A stretch of DNA of 64,000 nucleotides from Evansella cellulosilytica DSM 2522 (GTDB lineage: Bacteria > Bacillota > Bacilli > Bacillales > Salisediminibacteriaceae). The stretch spans positions 124,001-188,000 of the forward strand of contig NC_014829.1 of the NCBI RefSeq assembly GCF_000177235.2. The letters run 5' to 3'. Shown piece after piece: positions 20,966 to 31,858 of this stretch; position 1 is the first letter of the stretch, and each line of letters opens with the position of its first letter. Both the position numbers and the translations under genes were made by a program. The notes beneath the pieces are model-generated. The model was given only the letters and a program-made list of their open reading frames with translations, searched no databases and was not told where the DNA came from.

Positions 20966-21436
20966 ATGCCTCGTAAAGGACCTGTACCTCGTAGAGATGT
21001 TTTACCTGATCCGATTTATAATTCTAAGCTTGTTACCCGTTTGATCAACCGTATCATGATTGATGGTAAGAGAGGTGTTGCTCAAACGATTTTATATAAA
21101 GCATTTGAATTAGTTCAAGAACGTAGTGGTAATGACCCTCAAGAAGTTTTTGAACAAGCATTAAAGAATATCATGCCAGTATTAGAGGTTAAAGCTCGTC
21201 GTGTTGGTGGTGCTAACTACCAAGTGCCAATCGAAGTAAAGCCAGAAAGACGTACTACACTTGGACTTCGTTGGTTAGTAAGCTATGCTCGTCTTCGTGG
21301 AGAAAAAACGATGGAAGAGCGTTTAGCAAACGAAATTTTAGACGCAGCTAACAACACTGGTGCTGCAGTTAAAAAGCGTGAAGATACACACCGTATGGCA
21401 GAAGCTAATAAAGCATTTGCTCACTACCGCTGGTAA
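20966..21436 (+). CDS. rpsG: 30S ribosomal protein S7
   Basis: 156 aa primary binder of the 16S 3' major domain, organising the head and contacting E-site t[23 protein letters not shown] is the expected N-terminus; the [11 protein letters not shown] and [12 protein letters not shown] motifs are present. AAAGGAGGG lies 8 nt before ATG 20966; a six-residue extension from TTG 20948 overlaps that site and is rejected. Confidence 0.97.
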   Translation: MPRKGPVPRRDVLPDPIYNSKLVTRLINRIMIDGKRGVAQTILYKAFELVQERSGNDPQEVFEQALKNIMPVLEVKARRVGGANYQVPIEVKPERRTTLGLRWLVSYARLRGEKTMEERLANEILDAANNTGAAVKKREDTHRMAEANKAFAHYRW

Positions 21437-21578
21437 TTATAGAATAATCCAATGTAGCAAATTGCTAAAAGTTGGATAGAATAACATTTGGGTGCTACAG
21501 TCTATGAGACGTTTCATTGACTGTATTATCCCTTACACATAAAAAAAATTATTCTCTTTAGGAAGGAGAAAGTAACCG

Positions 21579-23657
21579 ATGGCTAGAGAGTTCTCCTTAG
21601 AAAAAACACGTAATATTGGTATCATGGCACATATTGATGCTGGTAAAACGACAACTACAGAACGAGTTCTTTTCTATACAGGACGTATTCACAAAATTGG
21701 TGAAACACACGAAGGTGCTTCTCAGATGGACTGGATGGAGCAAGAGCAAGAGCGTGGAATCACAATTACGTCTGCTGCAACTACTGCACAGTGGAAAGAA
21801 CATCGCGTAAACATTATTGATACTCCTGGGCACGTAGACTTTACTGTTGAGGTAGAGCGTTCATTACGTGTACTTGATGGAGCAGTTGCGGTTTTAGATG
21901 CACAATCTGGTGTTGAACCGCAAACGGAAACAGTTTGGCGTCAAGCTACAACTTATGGTGTACCAAGAGTTGTGTTTGTTAACAAAATGGATAAAATTGG
22001 TGCTGACTTCATTTATTCTTTAGGTACTTTACATGATCGCCTTGGAGCTAATGCCCATGCGATTCAATTACCTATTGGTGCTGAAGATGATTTCGAAGGA
22101 ATTATTGACTTAGTAGAGATGAAAGCATACTTCTATGAAGATGACTTAGGTACTCGTACTGAGGCGAAGGAAATTCCTGAAGAATATAAAGCGCAAGCAG
22201 AAGAATATCATGATAAGCTTGTAGAAGCAGTTTCTGAGTTAGACGAAGAATTAATGATGAAGTACCTTGAAGGTGAAGAAGTTACAGTTGATGAACTAAA
22301 AGCTGCTATCCGTAAAGGTACAATTAATGTTGAATTCTATCCAGTAATTTGTGGATCTGCATTTAAGAACAAAGGTGTTCAATTAATGCTAGACGCAGTA
22401 ATTGACTATTTACCAGCACCAACTGATGTACCTGATATTAAAGGTATTTTACCGGATTCAGAAGAAGAAGTTACACGTAAATCAAGTGATGATCAGCCAT
22501 TCTCAGCTTTAGCATTTAAAGTTATGACGGATCCATTCGTTGGTAAGTTAACATTCTTCCGTGTGTACTCTGGTACTGTTGATGCAGGTTCTTATGTAAG
22601 AAACTCAACAAAAGGGAAGCGTGAACGTATGGGGCGTATTCTCCAAATGCACGCAAACCACCGTGAAGAGATTGCTACTGTTTATGCAGGGGACATCGCA
22701 GCGGGTGTTGGTTTAAAAGAAACGTCAACAGGGGATACACTCTGTGACGAAAAGAATCTTGTTATTTTAGAGTCTATGGAATTCCCAGAGCCAGTTATCT
22801 CTTTATCTGTTGAGCCTAAATCAAAGGCTGACCAAGATAAAATGGGTATGGCTTTAGCGAAACTTGCAGAGGAAGATCCTACTTTCCGTACACATACTGA
22901 TGAAGAAACTGGTCAAACGATCATCGCTGGTATGGGTGAACTTCACCTTGATATCATCGTTGACCGTATGAAACGTGAATTTAAAGTAGAAGCGAATGTA
23001 GGTGCTCCACAAGTATCTTACCGTGAAACAATTCGTCAAGCTGCGAAATGTGAAGGTAAATTTGTACGTCAATCTGGTGGTCGTGGACAATATGGTCACG
23101 TTTGGGTAGAGTTCTCTCCTAATGAAGAGGGAGCAGGCTTTGAATTCGAAGATGCGATTGTCGGAGGGGTTGTTCCACGTGAATACATCCCATCTGTAAA
23201 AGCTGGTTTAGAGGACGCAGTCGATAACGGTCTTCTTGCTGGATTCCCATTAATCGATATTAAAGCAAAACTATTCGACGGGTCTTACCATGACGTTGAC
23301 TCAAACGAAATGGCATTTAAAGTTGCTGCATCTATGGCACTTAAAGATGCTAAAAACAAGTGTAATCCTGTAATACTTGAGCCTGTTATGAAGGTTGAAG
23401 TTGTTATTCCAGAAGAATATATGGGTGATATTATGGGTGACATTACTTCTCGCCGTGGACGTGTAGAAGGAATGGATGCTCGTGGTAACGCACAAATTGT
23501 TAAAGCGATGGTGCCATTAGCTGAAATGTTTGGTTATGCAACATCACTTCGCTCAAACACTCAAGGTCGTGGACAATATACAATGCACTTCGACCATTAC
23601 GAAGAAGTTCCTAAGAGTGTTGGAGAAGAAATTATTAAGAAAAACGCTGGTCAATAA
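21579..23657 (+). CDS. fusA: Elongation factor G
   Basis: 692 aa translocase GTPase, the same length as in B. subtilis. G1 [13 protein letters not shown]3 DTPGHVDF and G4 NKMDK are present, followed by domain II, domain III and domains IV-V (the [15 protein letters not shown] loop of domain IV is near residue 570). GGAAGGAGAAAG precedes the ATG. Usual neighbour of rpsG and tufA. Confidence 0.98.
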   Translation: MAREFSLEKTRNIGIMAHIDAGKTTTTERVLFYTGRIHKIGETHEGASQMDWMEQEQERGITITSAATTAQWKEHRVNIIDTPGHVDFTVEVERSLRVLDGAVAVLDAQSGVEPQTETVWRQATTYGVPRVVFVNKMDKIGADFIYSLGTLHDRLGANAHAIQLPIGAEDDFEGIIDLVEMKAYFYEDDLGTRTEAKEIPEEYKAQAEEYHDKLVEAVSELDEELMMKYLEGEEVTVDELKAAIRKGTINVEFYPVICGSAFKNKGVQLMLDAVIDYLPAPTDVPDIKGILPDSEEEVTRKSSDDQPFSALAFKVMTDPFVGKLTFFRVYSGTVDAGSYVRNSTKGKRERMGRILQMHANHREEIATVYAGDIAAGVGLKETSTGDTLCDEKNLVILESMEFPEPVISLSVEPKSKADQDKMGMALAKLAEEDPTFRTHTDEETGQTIIAGMGELHLDIIVDRMKREFKVEANVGAPQVSYRETIRQAAKCEGKFVRQSGGRGQYGHVWVEFSPNEEGAGFEFEDAIVGGVVPREYIPSVKAGLEDAVDNGLLAGFPLIDIKAKLFDGSYHDVDSNEMAFKVAASMALKDAKNKCNPVILEPVMKVEVVIPEEYMGDIMGDITSRRGRVEGMDARGNAQIVKAMVPLAEMFGYATSLRSNTQGRGQYTMHFDHYEEVPKSVGEEIIKKNAGQ

Positions 23658-23783
23658 TACGTAAAATATTGTCTATCAGCTCAATTTATTGTAAGCTAAG
23701 AAAGGTGAAAAGGACGAAGCTGTTCATTTGCCTTTCTTAATAAAAATAAAAAATCTTTTTCTCAAATTAAGGAGGAATTAAAC

Positions 23784-24974
23784 ATGGGTAAGGAAAAATT
23801 TGACCGTTCCAAAACACATGCCAATATTGGTACAATTGGACACGTTGACCATGGTAAAACTACATTAACTGCTGCAATTACACACGTATTACACAAAAAA
23901 TCTGGTAAAGGTACTGCAATGGCATATGACCAAATTGATGGTGCTCCAGAAGAGCGTGAGCGTGGAATTACAATTTCAACTGCACACGTTGAGTACGAAA
24001 CAGATACTCGCCACTATGCGCACGTTGACTGCCCTGGGCACGCTGACTATGTTAAAAACATGATCACTGGTGCTGCACAAATGGACGGAGCTATCTTAGT
24101 AGTATCTGCTGCTGATGGCCCAATGCCACAAACTCGTGAGCATATCTTACTTTCTCGTCAAGTAGGTGTTCCATACATCGTTGTATTCTTAAACAAAGTT
24201 GATATGGTTGACGACGAAGAGTTACTTGAATTAGTAGAAATGGAAGTACGTGACCTTCTTTCTGAGTACGACTTCCCTGGTGATGACATTCCTGTAATCG
24301 CTGGTTCTGCTCTTAAAGCACTTGAAGGTGATGCTCAGTATGAAGAAAAAATCCATGAATTAATGGCTGCTGTAGATGATTACATCCCAACTCCAGAGCG
24401 TGACAAAGACAAGCCATTCATGATGCCAGTTGAGGACGTATTCTCAATCACTGGACGTGGTACTGTTGCAACTGGACGTGTTGAGCGTGGACAATTAAAC
24501 GTAGGTGACGAAGTATCTATCATTGGTCTTACTGAAGAGCCAGGAAAGACTACTGTTACTGGTGTTGAAATGTTCCGTAAGCTTCTTGACTATGCTGAAG
24601 CTGGGGATAACATTGGTGCATTATTACGTGGTACTGCACGTGATGAGATCAACCGTGGACAAGTACTTGCTAAGCCAGGGACTATCACTCCACATACAAA
24701 GTTCAAAGCGGAAGTTTATGTTCTTTCAAAAGAAGAAGGTGGACGTCACACTCCATTCTTCACTAACTACCGTCCACAGTTCTATTTCCGTACAACGGAC
24801 GTAACTGGTATTTGCCAACTTCCAGAAGGTGTGGAAATGGTTATGCCTGGAGACAACGTTGAAATGACTGTAGAATTAATTGCTCCAATCGCTATTGAAG
24901 AAGGTACTAAGTTCTCTATCCGTGAGGGTGGACGTACTGTTGGTGCTGGCGTTGTAGCTTCAATTCAAGAGTAA
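23784..24974 (+). CDS. tufA: Elongation factor Tu
   Basis: 396 aa GTPase that brings aminoacyl-tRNA to the ribosome. G1 [11 protein letters not shown]2 region [15 protein letters not shown]3 DCPGHADY and G4 NKVD are intact; domains II and III end in [14 protein letters not shown]. Only one tuf copy is in the window, as usual for Bacilli. Codon choice is the most biased of the region. TTAAGGAGG precedes the ATG and a strong terminator follows. Confidence 0.98.
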   Translation: MGKEKFDRSKTHANIGTIGHVDHGKTTLTAAITHVLHKKSGKGTAMAYDQIDGAPEERERGITISTAHVEYETDTRHYAHVDCPGHADYVKNMITGAAQMDGAILVVSAADGPMPQTREHILLSRQVGVPYIVVFLNKVDMVDDEELLELVEMEVRDLLSEYDFPGDDIPVIAGSALKALEGDAQYEEKIHELMAAVDDYIPTPERDKDKPFMMPVEDVFSITGRGTVATGRVERGQLNVGDEVSIIGLTEEPGKTTVTGVEMFRKLLDYAEAGDNIGALLRGTARDEINRGQVLAKPGTITPHTKFKAEVYVLSKEEGGRHTPFFTNYRPQFYFRTTDVTGICQLPEGVEMVMPGDNVEMTVELIAPIAIEEGTKFSIREGGRTVGAGVVASIQE

Positions 24975-24992
24975 TTTTAATAAGTAATGTAA

Positions 24993-25028
24993 GATACTTT
25001 GGGATAATTCCCAAAGTATCTTTTTTTA
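24993..25028 (+). terminator. Terminator of the str operon
   Basis: GATACTTTGGGA and TCCCAAAGTATC form a 12 bp stem followed by eight T. Confidence 0.95.
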
Positions 25029-25031
25029 TTA

Positions 25032-25311
25032 GGTCTCTTTAAACCACAGGCTATGCCTGTGTGAAAATTAACCTTTAAGGGCGTAACAGAAAAATCTCCA
25101 TAGAAGTTGGCCGCCAAACCAACTTCTAACAACGAAAGAAGACTATCTCATGAGTGACAATAGTTTATCACATACGAGAGCAGGAAGCAGAAGACCGTTT
25201 GCGAGACAACATGACGAAACGTGAATATGTAGATCCATAAAAAAATAGAGTAAGATAAACGGTTGGCGGTCAATTTAGAGCCATTTTAGGGGCTTTGTTG
25301 GTAAAGAGACC
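25032..25311 (+). mobile_element. Internally deleted IS200/IS605-type element (MITE-like)
   Basis: Perfect hairpin CACAGGC-TAT-GCCTGTG (25045-25061) near the left end; a second hairpin GAAGTTGG/CCAACTTC just before the remnant start resembles the one that hides the transposase start in IS200. ATG 25150 opens MSDNSLSHT, the usual TnpA N-terminus. After a frame change, 25181-25240 encodes QEAEDRLRDNMTKREYVDP and a stop, matching the TnpA C-terminus. The catalytic HUH core and Tyr are deleted. A right-end hairpin is near 25281. The block is flanked by inverted 9-mers GGTCTCTTT and AAAGAGACC. Recognition is from memory of the family. Confidence 0.75.
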
Positions 25312-25380
25312 ACGCTTAGGGTTTATAAATATAAGTTTAAACATATTGTCTTACCGTGAAATAACCTAGCTTATATATAA

Positions 25381-25428
25381 AAGACTATTAACTAACAAAA
25401 GCCACTATTAGTTAATAGTCTTTTTCTT
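25381..25428 (+). terminator. Intrinsic terminator of unclear owner
   Basis: AGACTATTAACTAA (25382-25395) pairs with TTAGTTAATAGTCT (25408-25421), followed by TTTTCTTTTT. No gene lies directly upstream, so it may be a second tufA terminator or the trace of a lost gene. Confidence 0.8.
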
Positions 25429-25429
25429 T

Positions 25430-26100
25430 TTATTATGAGTAACGGTCAAAAACTAATAAGATAAACGAAGTGATATTATTGTTTTTTATTAATACGATCG
25501 GTTAATTTATTCTCGAACATGGCTATCTTTTTTAAAAATGATAGTGAATGTCTTTTTCTTTATTTTACTTATATTATAATAATTTTCGAAACTAGAAATA
25601 TTTTTGTTTCGAAATAATTTTCGTGTCATATTATCTGACATTTATATATTAAACAACGAATAAAAAGAGTATTATAATAATATTAAAAAAATATTTTCAT
25701 TATACAAATCTGAGAAAAAGGTAACTATTATGGTGAAATATAGATAAAATTCTGTGAATTTAAACATTTATTCGACAATTCTCATTTAAAATAATATTCA
25801 GAAAAATTTATAATATTATATTGGAAATATTTATTATTGATTTTAACATAAGGTTCACTTATAATTAAAAACTAGTTGTAGTTGTTGGTTAAGTCTATAT
25901 TTGAATAATATCTATTATATGTAATAGGTATAAATAGTACGGTTCGATAATATTCAGATAAATCAAAATTGAATCTATAGTTCCAAAATACTTTCAGATT
26001 TAAATGTTACATCGTTCGGGTTGAAAAGAATAGATTATTGTAAATCTGTATATAGTAATGTCGTATCTTGTAATATCATTGCCATTTGTAAAACGGAGTA
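25430..26100. other. AT-rich non-coding stretch before the opp operon
   Basis: About 670 bp, strikingly AT-rich, without open frames of note or repeats that I could find. It should hold the promoter of the opp operon, but no box pair stands out from the many AT-rich matches. Confidence 0.6.
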
Positions 26101-26155
26101 AACGATGGGATTAGTTATTTCTATTCTTAAATCAAGGGTTATAAGGGTGATTAAT

Positions 26156-27166
26156 GTGAGTGAACATTTAGTTGAACTAAAAAACTTAAAAACATCATTT
26201 AGGATCTTAGATGATTACTACGCAGCTGTAGATGATGTTTCATTAAATATTAATAAAAATGAAGTGCTTGCTATTGTTGGGGAATCCGGATCCGGTAAAA
26301 GTGCATTAGCCTTTTCGATTATGGGTTTACACAACAGAGCGAAAATCGAAGGCACAATAGATTACAAAGGTAACAATATAGCAAACATATCTTCCTCGAA
26401 GTTAAACAAGCTACGCGGGAAAGAAATGGCGATGATATTTCAAGATTCATTATCTGCTTTAAACCCGTTAATGGTTATCGGCGACCAAATTGACGAGGCG
26501 ATACTTCTCCATAATTCTAAATTATCAAAGAAGGATCGAAAAGTGAGAGTGTTGGATCTACTTGATAAAGTCGGAATCCCTCGCCCAGATAAAACATATT
26601 CTCAGTACCCACACGAGCTATCGGGGGGGATGAGACAACGAGTAGTTATTGCGATGGCAATAGCTAATCAACCAGAGTTATTAATAGCAGATGAACCAAC
26701 AACAGCACTGGATGTAACTATCCAATCTCAAATATTAGATTTATTGAAAGAACTAAAAAATGATATGAGGGCTGGAATCGTACTGATTACACATGATTTA
26801 GGTGTAGTAGCTGAGATGGCCGATCGTGTTGCGGTTATGTATGCTGGACAAATTGTAGAGATTGCAGATGTTTATTCTTTACTTGAGAACCCACAGCATC
26901 CGTATACAAGGTCATTATTAAACTCAGTTCCATCAGACGATAAAGAGAAACTACACGTCATTGAAGGTGTTGTTCCAGCACTTCAATACTTGCCGCGACA
27001 AGGATGTCGATTTAAGTCGAGAATTCCTTGGATAGATGATTCGGCACATGAGGAAAACCCTCAACTACATGAAATTAAACCAGGGCACTTTGTTCGTTGT
27101 ACATGCTACAAGCATTTTGACTTCCCTGATAATAGCAAGGAGGAAAGTAGTAATGGCACTTCTTGA
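26156..27166 (+). CDS. oppD: Oligopeptide ABC transporter ATP-binding protein OppD/AppD
   Basis: 336 aa ATPase energising peptide import with OppF. Walker A GESGSGKS, signature LSGGM, Walker B LLIADEPTTALD and the switch His in LITHDLG are intact. The C-terminal Opp domain usually has four Cys; here the usual RCP is RIP and another Cys position reads AHEENP, leaving GCRF and RCTC. GTG 26156 fits the family N-terminus; ATG 26105 would add 17 atypical residues but has a GGAG site and remains possible. Overlaps oppF by 14 nt. Confidence 0.88.
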   Translation: MSEHLVELKNLKTSFRILDDYYAAVDDVSLNINKNEVLAIVGESGSGKSALAFSIMGLHNRAKIEGTIDYKGNNIANISSSKLNKLRGKEMAMIFQDSLSALNPLMVIGDQIDEAILLHNSKLSKKDRKVRVLDLLDKVGIPRPDKTYSQYPHELSGGMRQRVVIAMAIANQPELLIADEPTTALDVTIQSQILDLLKELKNDMRAGIVLITHDLGVVAEMADRVAVMYAGQIVEIADVYSLLENPQHPYTRSLLNSVPSDDKEKLHVIEGVVPALQYLPRQGCRFKSRIPWIDDSAHEENPQLHEIKPGHFVRCTCYKHFDFPDNSKEESSNGTS

Positions 27167-28088
27167 GGTTAAAGATTTAAAAGTTCATTTTCCGATTCGA
27201 GGTGGACTATTTCGAAGAGTGGTAGATCAGATAAAAGCTGTTGATGGCGTGTCCTTAAATATAGAAGAGGGACAAACATACGGGCTTGTTGGGGAATCTG
27301 GATCAGGAAAGTCAACTACAGGTAGAGCAATAATTGGGTTAAATCAAATTACTTCTGGTGAAGTAATTTTCAATGGACACGACCTATCTAAAAGCACACG
27401 AAAATCTCATTTAAACGTACGCCGCGATATTCAAATGATATTCCAAGATCCTTACTCATCATTAAATCCTAAAAAACGTGTAGTAGATATCGTTGCAGAA
27501 CCACTTCGTAACTTTGAAAAATTATCTGCGACAGAAGAGCGGCGTCGCGTTCAAGAGTTGATGGATATGGTTGGATTGAGTCCTGAGGCGATTTATAAAT
27601 ACCCACATGAGTTTTCCGGTGGACAACGTCAACGAATTGGTATCGCAAGAGCTATTGCTTTAAAACCGAAGCTTATTATTGCTGATGAACCAGTATCGGC
27701 ATTAGATGTATCTGTACAAGCGCAAGTTTTAAATTTTATGCAGGATATTCAAAAAGAGTTAAACCTCACTTATTTATTTGTAAGTCATGATTTAGGAATT
27801 ATTCGCCATATGTGTGATCATATCGCCATTATGTATAAAGGGCGTTATGTTGAACAAGGAACAGCAGATGACATCTTTGAAAATGGCCAACATATTTATA
27901 CGAAGCGTTTGCTCGCTGCTATTCCTGATATTGATCCGAGACAGAGAGAAATACAATTAGAAAATCGTCAAAAGGTAAAAGAGGATTTTGACAATCTACA
28001 AAAAGATTATTTTGATGAAGAAGGGTTACCCTACTCATTAAAACCAATTTCCAAGACACACTATGTGGCTTTGCCTGAGAGAGGTTGA
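27153..28088 (+). CDS. oppF: Oligopeptide ABC transporter ATP-binding protein OppF/AppF
   Basis: 311 aa. Walker A GESGSGKST, signature FSGGQRQRIGIARA, Walker B LIIADEPVSALD and switch His in FVSHDLG. The start MALLEVKDLKVHFPI is preceded by AAGGAGGAAAG; an open frame to 27036 runs inside oppD and is not used. The stop abuts the oppB start. It pairs with OppD on the cytoplasmic face of the OppBC channel. Confidence 0.94.
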   Translation: MALLEVKDLKVHFPIRGGLFRRVVDQIKAVDGVSLNIEEGQTYGLVGESGSGKSTTGRAIIGLNQITSGEVIFNGHDLSKSTRKSHLNVRRDIQMIFQDPYSSLNPKKRVVDIVAEPLRNFEKLSATEERRRVQELMDMVGLSPEAIYKYPHEFSGGQRQRIGIARAIALKPKLIIADEPVSALDVSVQAQVLNFMQDIQKELNLTYLFVSHDLGIIRHMCDHIAIMYKGRYVEQGTADDIFENGQHIYTKRLLAAIPDIDPRQREIQLENRQKVKEDFDNLQKDYFDEEGLPYSLKPISKTHYVALPERG

Positions 28089-28093
28089 ATGAT

Positions 28094-29056
28094 ATGTGGA
28101 AACTAGTTGTACGAAGAATTATGATAATGATTCCTCAAATATTTGTACTAAGTATATTAGTATTCTTAATGGCAAAAGCGATGCCAGGGGATGCTTTGAC
28201 AGGGTTAATAGATCCGAGTATTGATGCAGAAGCGAGAGAAGCAATGCGAGAACGACTTGGGCTAAACAATCCATGGTACGTACAGTATTGGGATTGGATA
28301 ACAAATGCGATGCAAGGTAATTTCGGTCAATCATTCCGTTATAAAATGGACGTTTCTGAGCTGATTGGTCAAAGAATGGTTAATACGTTTTGGCTATCAT
28401 TAATGACGTTAATTTTCACTTATTTAATTGCCATTCCTTTAGGAATTACAAGTGGTCGTTATAACGACACTTGGGGCGACCGCCTAATTACTGGATACAC
28501 ATACGTTGGTTTCGCAGCACCACTTTTCATTTTTGCGCTATTAATGGTATTTATCTTCGGATTCCAGTTAGGTTGGTTCCCAACAAGCGGTAGTGTGACA
28601 CCTGGTTTACAGCCTGGAACATTTGAATATGTACTAAGTAAAATAAATCATTTATTACTACCATCACTTTCGATGGCACTCATTACGACTGTTTCGACAG
28701 TTCAATATTTACGAAGTGAGATTATCGATACAAAGCAAAAAGAATTTATTATTACTGCAAGAGCGAAGGGTGCTTCTGAACAGCGTGTGTATAATCGACA
28801 CATTTTACGAAACTCCCTATTACCAATCGCTGCTTTCTTTGGTTTTGAGCTTACTGGATTAATTGGAGGTACTGTCTTTATAGAGAATATCTTTAACTAT
28901 CCAGGAATGGGGCAACTTTTCTTACAGTCAATTCAAATGCGTGACTTCAGTGTCGTAACTGCATTGGTGTTACTGTTCGGTATTGCTTCAATATTAGGTG
29001 CTTTATTGTCTGATATTATATTAAGTCTTGTAGACCCGCGTATTCGAATTAAATAA
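28094..29056 (+). CDS. oppB: Oligopeptide ABC transporter permease OppB/AppB
   Basis: 320 aa membrane permease. About six hydrophobic segments, the first at residues 10-30 (IPQIFVLSILVFLMAKAMPGD). The cytoplasmic EAA loop is seen as TARAKGASEQRVYNRHILRNS. ATG 28094 follows AGAGAGG by 9 nt; a TTG at 28085 would also be in frame but lies too near. In the operon order D-F-B-C-A, which recalls the B. subtilis app operon where the ATPases come first. Confidence 0.93.
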   Translation: MWKLVVRRIMIMIPQIFVLSILVFLMAKAMPGDALTGLIDPSIDAEAREAMRERLGLNNPWYVQYWDWITNAMQGNFGQSFRYKMDVSELIGQRMVNTFWLSLMTLIFTYLIAIPLGITSGRYNDTWGDRLITGYTYVGFAAPLFIFALLMVFIFGFQLGWFPTSGSVTPGLQPGTFEYVLSKINHLLLPSLSMALITTVSTVQYLRSEIIDTKQKEFIITARAKGASEQRVYNRHILRNSLLPIAAFFGFELTGLIGGTVFIENIFNYPGMGQLFLQSIQMRDFSVVTALVLLFGIASILGALLSDIILSLVDPRIRIK

Positions 29057-29078
29057 ACTCGGTAACTGAGGTGAAAAA

Positions 29079-29984
29079 ATGAGTAGTACAAATACAAACA
29101 CAAGCTCGCCAAAGGTTCTAGAGAAGAGTCCGTCGGGTCTTAGAATCCTCTGGCGGGAAATCGTTAGAGATAAATTAGCTTTGTTTTCTTTAATATTTTT
29201 AATTTTACTAATTACTTCTGTTTTTACAGTTTCTTTGATCCTCGATCAAGATCAAATTGTAACAGTAGATTTGTTCTCACTGTATCAACCACCATCTGCT
29301 GATTTTTGGTTAGGTACTGACTATGGTGGAAGAGATATATTTGGGCAACTAATTATTGGAACTCGTAATTCATTACTCATTGGTCTTATTGTAACTGCAA
29401 TGACAGGCATTATCGGTATACTTGTTGGGCTTATGGCAGGGTACTTCGGAGGAACAATTGATAATATTCTGATGAGAATATTAGACTTCTTCTTAATATT
29501 ACCGACTTTAATGGTTGTTATCGCATTCGTAACAACAGTTCCAAATTACAATATTGTTCATTTCTCATTAATTATGACTGCATTCTTATGGATGGGGATT
29601 GCACGTCTTATTCGTTCGAAGGCGCTCCAAGAAAAAGAACAAGAATACGTAGCTGCCTCGAAAACACTTGGTTCATCCGATTTTAAAATAATGTTTACAC
29701 AAGTGTTACCTAATTTAAGCTCATTGATCATCGTTACGATGACATTGAATTTAGCTGCAAACATAGGGCTCGAATCAGGATTATCTTTCTTAGGTTTTGG
29801 TTTTCCTGAAAGCACGCCAAGTTTAGGTACACTAGTAAGCTATGCTACAAACCCGCAAACATTAGAGTTTCGCTGGTGGATATGGTTACCTGCATCAATC
29901 ATGATTTTAGTATTGATGTTGAGTATAAATAATGTTGGTCAAGCGTTAAAACGTGCGACTGACGCAAGACAAAGAAGAGGATAA
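29079..29984 (+). CDS. oppC: Oligopeptide ABC transporter permease OppC/AppC
   Basis: 301 aa partner permease. One N-terminal membrane segment (about residues 35-55), the DYGGRDIFGQLIIGTRNSL signature of OppC periplasmic-side loop, then five further segments with the EAA loop around AASKTLGSSDFKIMFTQVLP. TGAGGTG lies before ATG. It forms the translocation path with OppB. Confidence 0.93.
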   Translation: MSSTNTNTSSPKVLEKSPSGLRILWREIVRDKLALFSLIFLILLITSVFTVSLILDQDQIVTVDLFSLYQPPSADFWLGTDYGGRDIFGQLIIGTRNSLLIGLIVTAMTGIIGILVGLMAGYFGGTIDNILMRILDFFLILPTLMVVIAFVTTVPNYNIVHFSLIMTAFLWMGIARLIRSKALQEKEQEYVAASKTLGSSDFKIMFTQVLPNLSSLIIVTMTLNLAANIGLESGLSFLGFGFPESTPSLGTLVSYATNPQTLEFRWWIWLPASIMILVLMLSINNVGQALKRATDARQRRG

Positions 29985-30000
29985 AAAAAGGGAGGAAGTT

Positions 30001-31806
30001 ATGATGAAAAGTACTATGAAGTATTTATTCGCACTTATGTTAGTTCTCATGTTAGCTCTAGCTGCATGTGGTAGTCCAGATGAGACTGAAGAAGGCGGTT
30101 CTGATGCTGATGAGAACGCGGCTGAAGATAACGGAGACGAGCTATATAGCATCGACGACTTCAGTAATATTAAAACAAATGAAGGAGAAGCAATCGAAGG
30201 TGGAACGGTTACTTTCGGACTTGTTTCTGACACTGCATTTGAAGGTACGTTAAATTGGAATTTCTATTCTGGTAACCCAGATGCACAAGTATTAAACTGG
30301 TTTGATGAGCCATTATTAACATGGGATGAAAACTATGTATATACGCAAGATGGTGCTGCAACATACGAAGTTTCTGAAGATGGACATACGTTCACTTTCA
30401 CAATTCGTGATAATGTTAACTGGCATGATGGGGAGCCTGTAACTGCAGAAGATTGGTTGTTTGCGCATGAAGTAATTGCACACCCGGATTATGATGGACC
30501 TCGTTACGGTTCTGATATTCGTAACGTTGAAGGTATTGAAGAATTCCGCGCAGGTGAAGCTGATACAATTTCTGGTATTGAAGTAATTGATGAGAAAACA
30601 CTAGCAATTACGTATAAAGAAGTATCTCCTTCTTTAGTAACAGGTAGTATTTGGACATATCCTTTAGCGAAGCACATTTTTGAGGATATTCCTGTAGAAG
30701 ATATGTCTTCATCTCCAGAAGTAAGACAAAACCCAATTGGTTTTGGTCCATTTATCGTTGATACAATCACTCCAGGTGAGTCTGTAACTTACGTGAAAAA
30801 TGAAGATTACTGGAGAGGTGAGCCTAACCTAGACGGCGTAACTCTACGAGTAATCAACCCTAATACAGTAGTACAAGAATTACAAACTGGTGCAGTAGAT
30901 ATGGTAAGTAGCTTCCCAGTTGACCAATTCCCAGCTAATGCCGACATGTCAAATGTTGAATTCCTCGGCGATATCGACCGTGCGTACACGTACATCGGTT
31001 TCAAATTAGGACATTGGGATGAAGAAGCAGGCGAAAACGTTGTAGACCCAGACATGAAAATGGGTGATGTTAACTTACGTAGAGCGATGGCACATGCTAT
31101 TGATGATACTACAGTTGGAGAGCGTTTCTATCATGGACTTCGTTGGAATGGTACAACTTTAATTCCGCCATCTCACCCTGAGTTCCATGATGATGCAAAT
31201 GAAGGTTTAGTGTTTGACGTAGAATTAGCTAACCAAATTCTTGATGAAGCTGGTTATGAAGATGTGACGGGTGATGGTTTCCGTGAAACTCCTGAAGGAG
31301 AAGAGTTAGTAATTAACTTTGCTTCTATGACAGGTGGAGACACTGCAGAACCATTAGCGCAATATTATGTTCAATCTTGGAGAGAGATTGGCTTGAATGT
31401 AGATTTAGAAATGCTTGAATTCAACACTTTCTATGATCGTGTTGAAGAAGATCATCCTGACATTGATGTTTACCAAGGTGCTTGGGGTGTAGGTATTGAT
31501 GTTGATCCAACTGGTCTTTGGGGTCCAGTTTCACCAATGAACTATACTCGTTGGACTAACGAAGAAAACACTCGTTTACTAAGAGAAGGTGTTTCTTCAG
31601 AGGCGTTTGATTTAGACTATCGTGCAGAAGTATATAATGAATGGCAACAATTAATGGTTGAAGAAGTTCCTGCTTTCCCAACTGTATATCGTGCAGTGTT
31701 ATCACCGGTTAATAACCGAGTTCACAACTATGCGATTGGTGATGGAACAGGTGTCTACAGATATCAAATCGCTGTTACACAAGAAGATAGACTAGCAGCT
31801 GAATAA
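30001..31806 (+). CDS. oppA: Oligopeptide-binding lipoprotein OppA/AppA
   Basis: 601 aa extracellular solute-binding protein family 5. The signal peptide ends in the lipobox LAAC with Cys23 as the lipidation site, followed by a very acidic linker (DETEEGGSDADENAAEDNGDE). The SBP_bac_5 body has the usual FTIRDNVNWHDGEPVTAEDW motif. GGGAGG precedes two adjacent ATGs (30001, 30004). Being last and followed by a terminator fits high-level expression of the receptor. The acidity hints at an alkaline or saline habitat. Confidence 0.94.
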   Translation: MMKSTMKYLFALMLVLMLALAACGSPDETEEGGSDADENAAEDNGDELYSIDDFSNIKTNEGEAIEGGTVTFGLVSDTAFEGTLNWNFYSGNPDAQVLNWFDEPLLTWDENYVYTQDGAATYEVSEDGHTFTFTIRDNVNWHDGEPVTAEDWLFAHEVIAHPDYDGPRYGSDIRNVEGIEEFRAGEADTISGIEVIDEKTLAITYKEVSPSLVTGSIWTYPLAKHIFEDIPVEDMSSSPEVRQNPIGFGPFIVDTITPGESVTYVKNEDYWRGEPNLDGVTLRVINPNTVVQELQTGAVDMVSSFPVDQFPANADMSNVEFLGDIDRAYTYIGFKLGHWDEEAGENVVDPDMKMGDVNLRRAMAHAIDDTTVGERFYHGLRWNGTTLIPPSHPEFHDDANEGLVFDVELANQILDEAGYEDVTGDGFRETPEGEELVINFASMTGGDTAEPLAQYYVQSWREIGLNVDLEMLEFNTFYDRVEEDHPDIDVYQGAWGVGIDVDPTGLWGPVSPMNYTRWTNEENTRLLREGVSSEAFDLDYRAEVYNEWQQLMVEEVPAFPTVYRAVLSPVNNRVHNYAIGDGTGVYRYQIAVTQEDRLAAE

Positions 31807-31820
31807 TATAGTACTAAGAG

Positions 31821-31850
31821 TAAGGGGTCCTTCAATGGACCCCTTTTTTT
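31821..31850 (+). terminator. Terminator of the opp operon
   Basis: AAGGGGTCC, loop TTCAAT, GGACCCCTT, then T-run. Confidence 0.93.
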
Positions 31851-31858
31851 AGGATCTG

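Noticed and set aside
27036-27152. Longer OppF beginning inside oppD
   Set aside because: The extension is the shadow of oppD in another frame; homology and the AAGGAGG site place the start at 27153.
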